A stretch of DNA of 5,378 nt, from positions 1 through 5,378 of the forward strand of contig JBHHYR010000247.1 in assembly GCA_046757585.1 (NCBI GenBank), written 5' to 3'. How positions within the stretch are numbered: the first letter of the stretch is position 1; the number at the start of each line of letters is the position of its first letter. The DNA is from JBHHYR01 sp046757585 (GTDB taxonomy: Bacteria; Desulfobacterota; Binatia; HRBIN30). The notes under the pieces were generated by a model that saw nothing but the letters and a program-made list of their open reading frames with translations, ran no database searches and had not been told where the DNA came from. Positions 4,974 to 5,378 of the stretch are shown here, one piece after another. A program made the translations under genes and the position numbers.

Positions 4974-5378
4974 GTGCCACTCACGCCAAAAGAACAGGAA
5001 CAGACCCGGAACGCGGCGCCGTCAGGGGCGCACGGCGAGACGGACATCATACCGGAGTTGGAGGGAACATTCGGACCAAACACCAAGGGGCTGACTCCCT
5101 CGAGAGCCAACCCCTTGATTTTCTTACTCCCCGAACGTAACAGTATTCGACGCGGCCGGGGATGGGCCGAGCCCGAGGTCTACTTTCGCATCGTCCACGT
5201 CTCCCTGCAAGACCAAAACGGCGCGCCCGTGACCGCGTATCGCGAACAGACCGTCGAGATCGCCCTGGGGCCCAAGGGGGCCTTCGAGAACGGCAACATC
5301 GGCACCCTGACGCGCCGTGTGCCCGCCGACCGGGTCGTAAGCGCCGTCCCGCCGCGCCGGGGCAGGCCCAAGCCGCCC
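4974..5378 (+). CDS. Partial ORF, possible bacterial Ig-like repeat protein
   Basis: This frame is open from 4890 to the window's edge without a stop but contains no ATG. The GTG at 4974 is a tentative start (135 residues visible) and has no ribosome site. From about residue 46 the sequence follows the pattern of bacterial Ig-like repeats: NPLIFLLPERN, a Gly/Pro-containing turn, EVYFRIVHVSLQDQNGAPV (a strand, then a D/N-rich turn), TAYREQTVEIALG and NIGTLTRR. Such domains build extracellular or surface beta-sandwich proteins. Codons after about 5150 strongly favour C/G at the third position, as in the window's sure genes, while the earlier part is less biased (ATA, AGA, TTA). The N-terminal half may therefore be decayed or not coding, and no signal peptide is seen. 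The resemblance is by eye only. Confidence 0.4.
   Translation, partial: MPLTPKEQEQTRNAAPSGAHGETDIIPELEGTFGPNTKGLTPSRANPLIFLLPERNSIRRGRGWAEPEVYFRIVHVSLQDQNGAPVTAYREQTVEIALGPKGAFENGNIGTLTRRVPADRVVSAVPPRRGRPKPP

Noticed and set aside
5084..5125. Intrinsic-terminator-like hairpin CAAGGGG / CCCCTTG followed by ATTTTCTT
   Set aside because: It looks like a plus-strand terminator, but no plus-strand gene ends before it and it lies inside the open frame of the Ig-like candidate. It remains an argument that this frame's first half is not coding.

Overview
The window is GC-rich bacterial DNA. A two-transmembrane HAMP histidine kinase with a large sensor loop points to a Gram-negative-type envelope. 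Neither codon use nor gene content fixes a phylum, and I do not name one. No tRNA, rRNA, CRISPR array or transposase gene is visible.

Left half (115-2847, minus strand): a compact regulatory block. Read in transcription order it holds a GFA-domain zinc protein (2847-2332), a candidate 24-residue small ORF (2291-2217), an OmpR/CusR-like response regulator (2194-1511) and its HAMP sensor kinase (1539-115), whose start overlaps the regulator's end. Kinase and regulator form a complete two-component system. The output genes are not in the window. Regulators of this type often govern metal or envelope stress, but here that is only a family-level inference.

Centre (2848-3534): a 210-bp divergent promoter region separates the GFA gene from a plus-strand VOC (glyoxalase-fold) gene with a very good ribosome binding site. 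GFA and glyoxalase-like proteins both have links to thiol and aldehyde chemistry, so a shared detoxification role is possible but unproven.

Intergenic stretch (3535-4464): gene-poor and repeat-rich. It holds a 93-bp MITE-like palindromic element bracketed by a 9-bp direct repeat (3732-3842), and two REP-type hairpins (4140-4160 and 4271-4289). A clear but broken VapB-type antitoxin relic (4294-4464, minus) starts in frame right after the stop codon of the next gene.

Right end (4465-5378): an intact DUF433 antitoxin-like gene (4713-4465, minus) is coupled by an ATGA overlap to an upstream frame that looks coding but carries an in-frame TGA (4946-4710). Facing it on the plus strand is a long open frame that runs off the window. 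Its second half resembles a bacterial Ig-like repeat, but it has no convincing start. The right half therefore looks like an accessory region where toxin-antitoxin-type genes have been cut and rearranged among small repeats.
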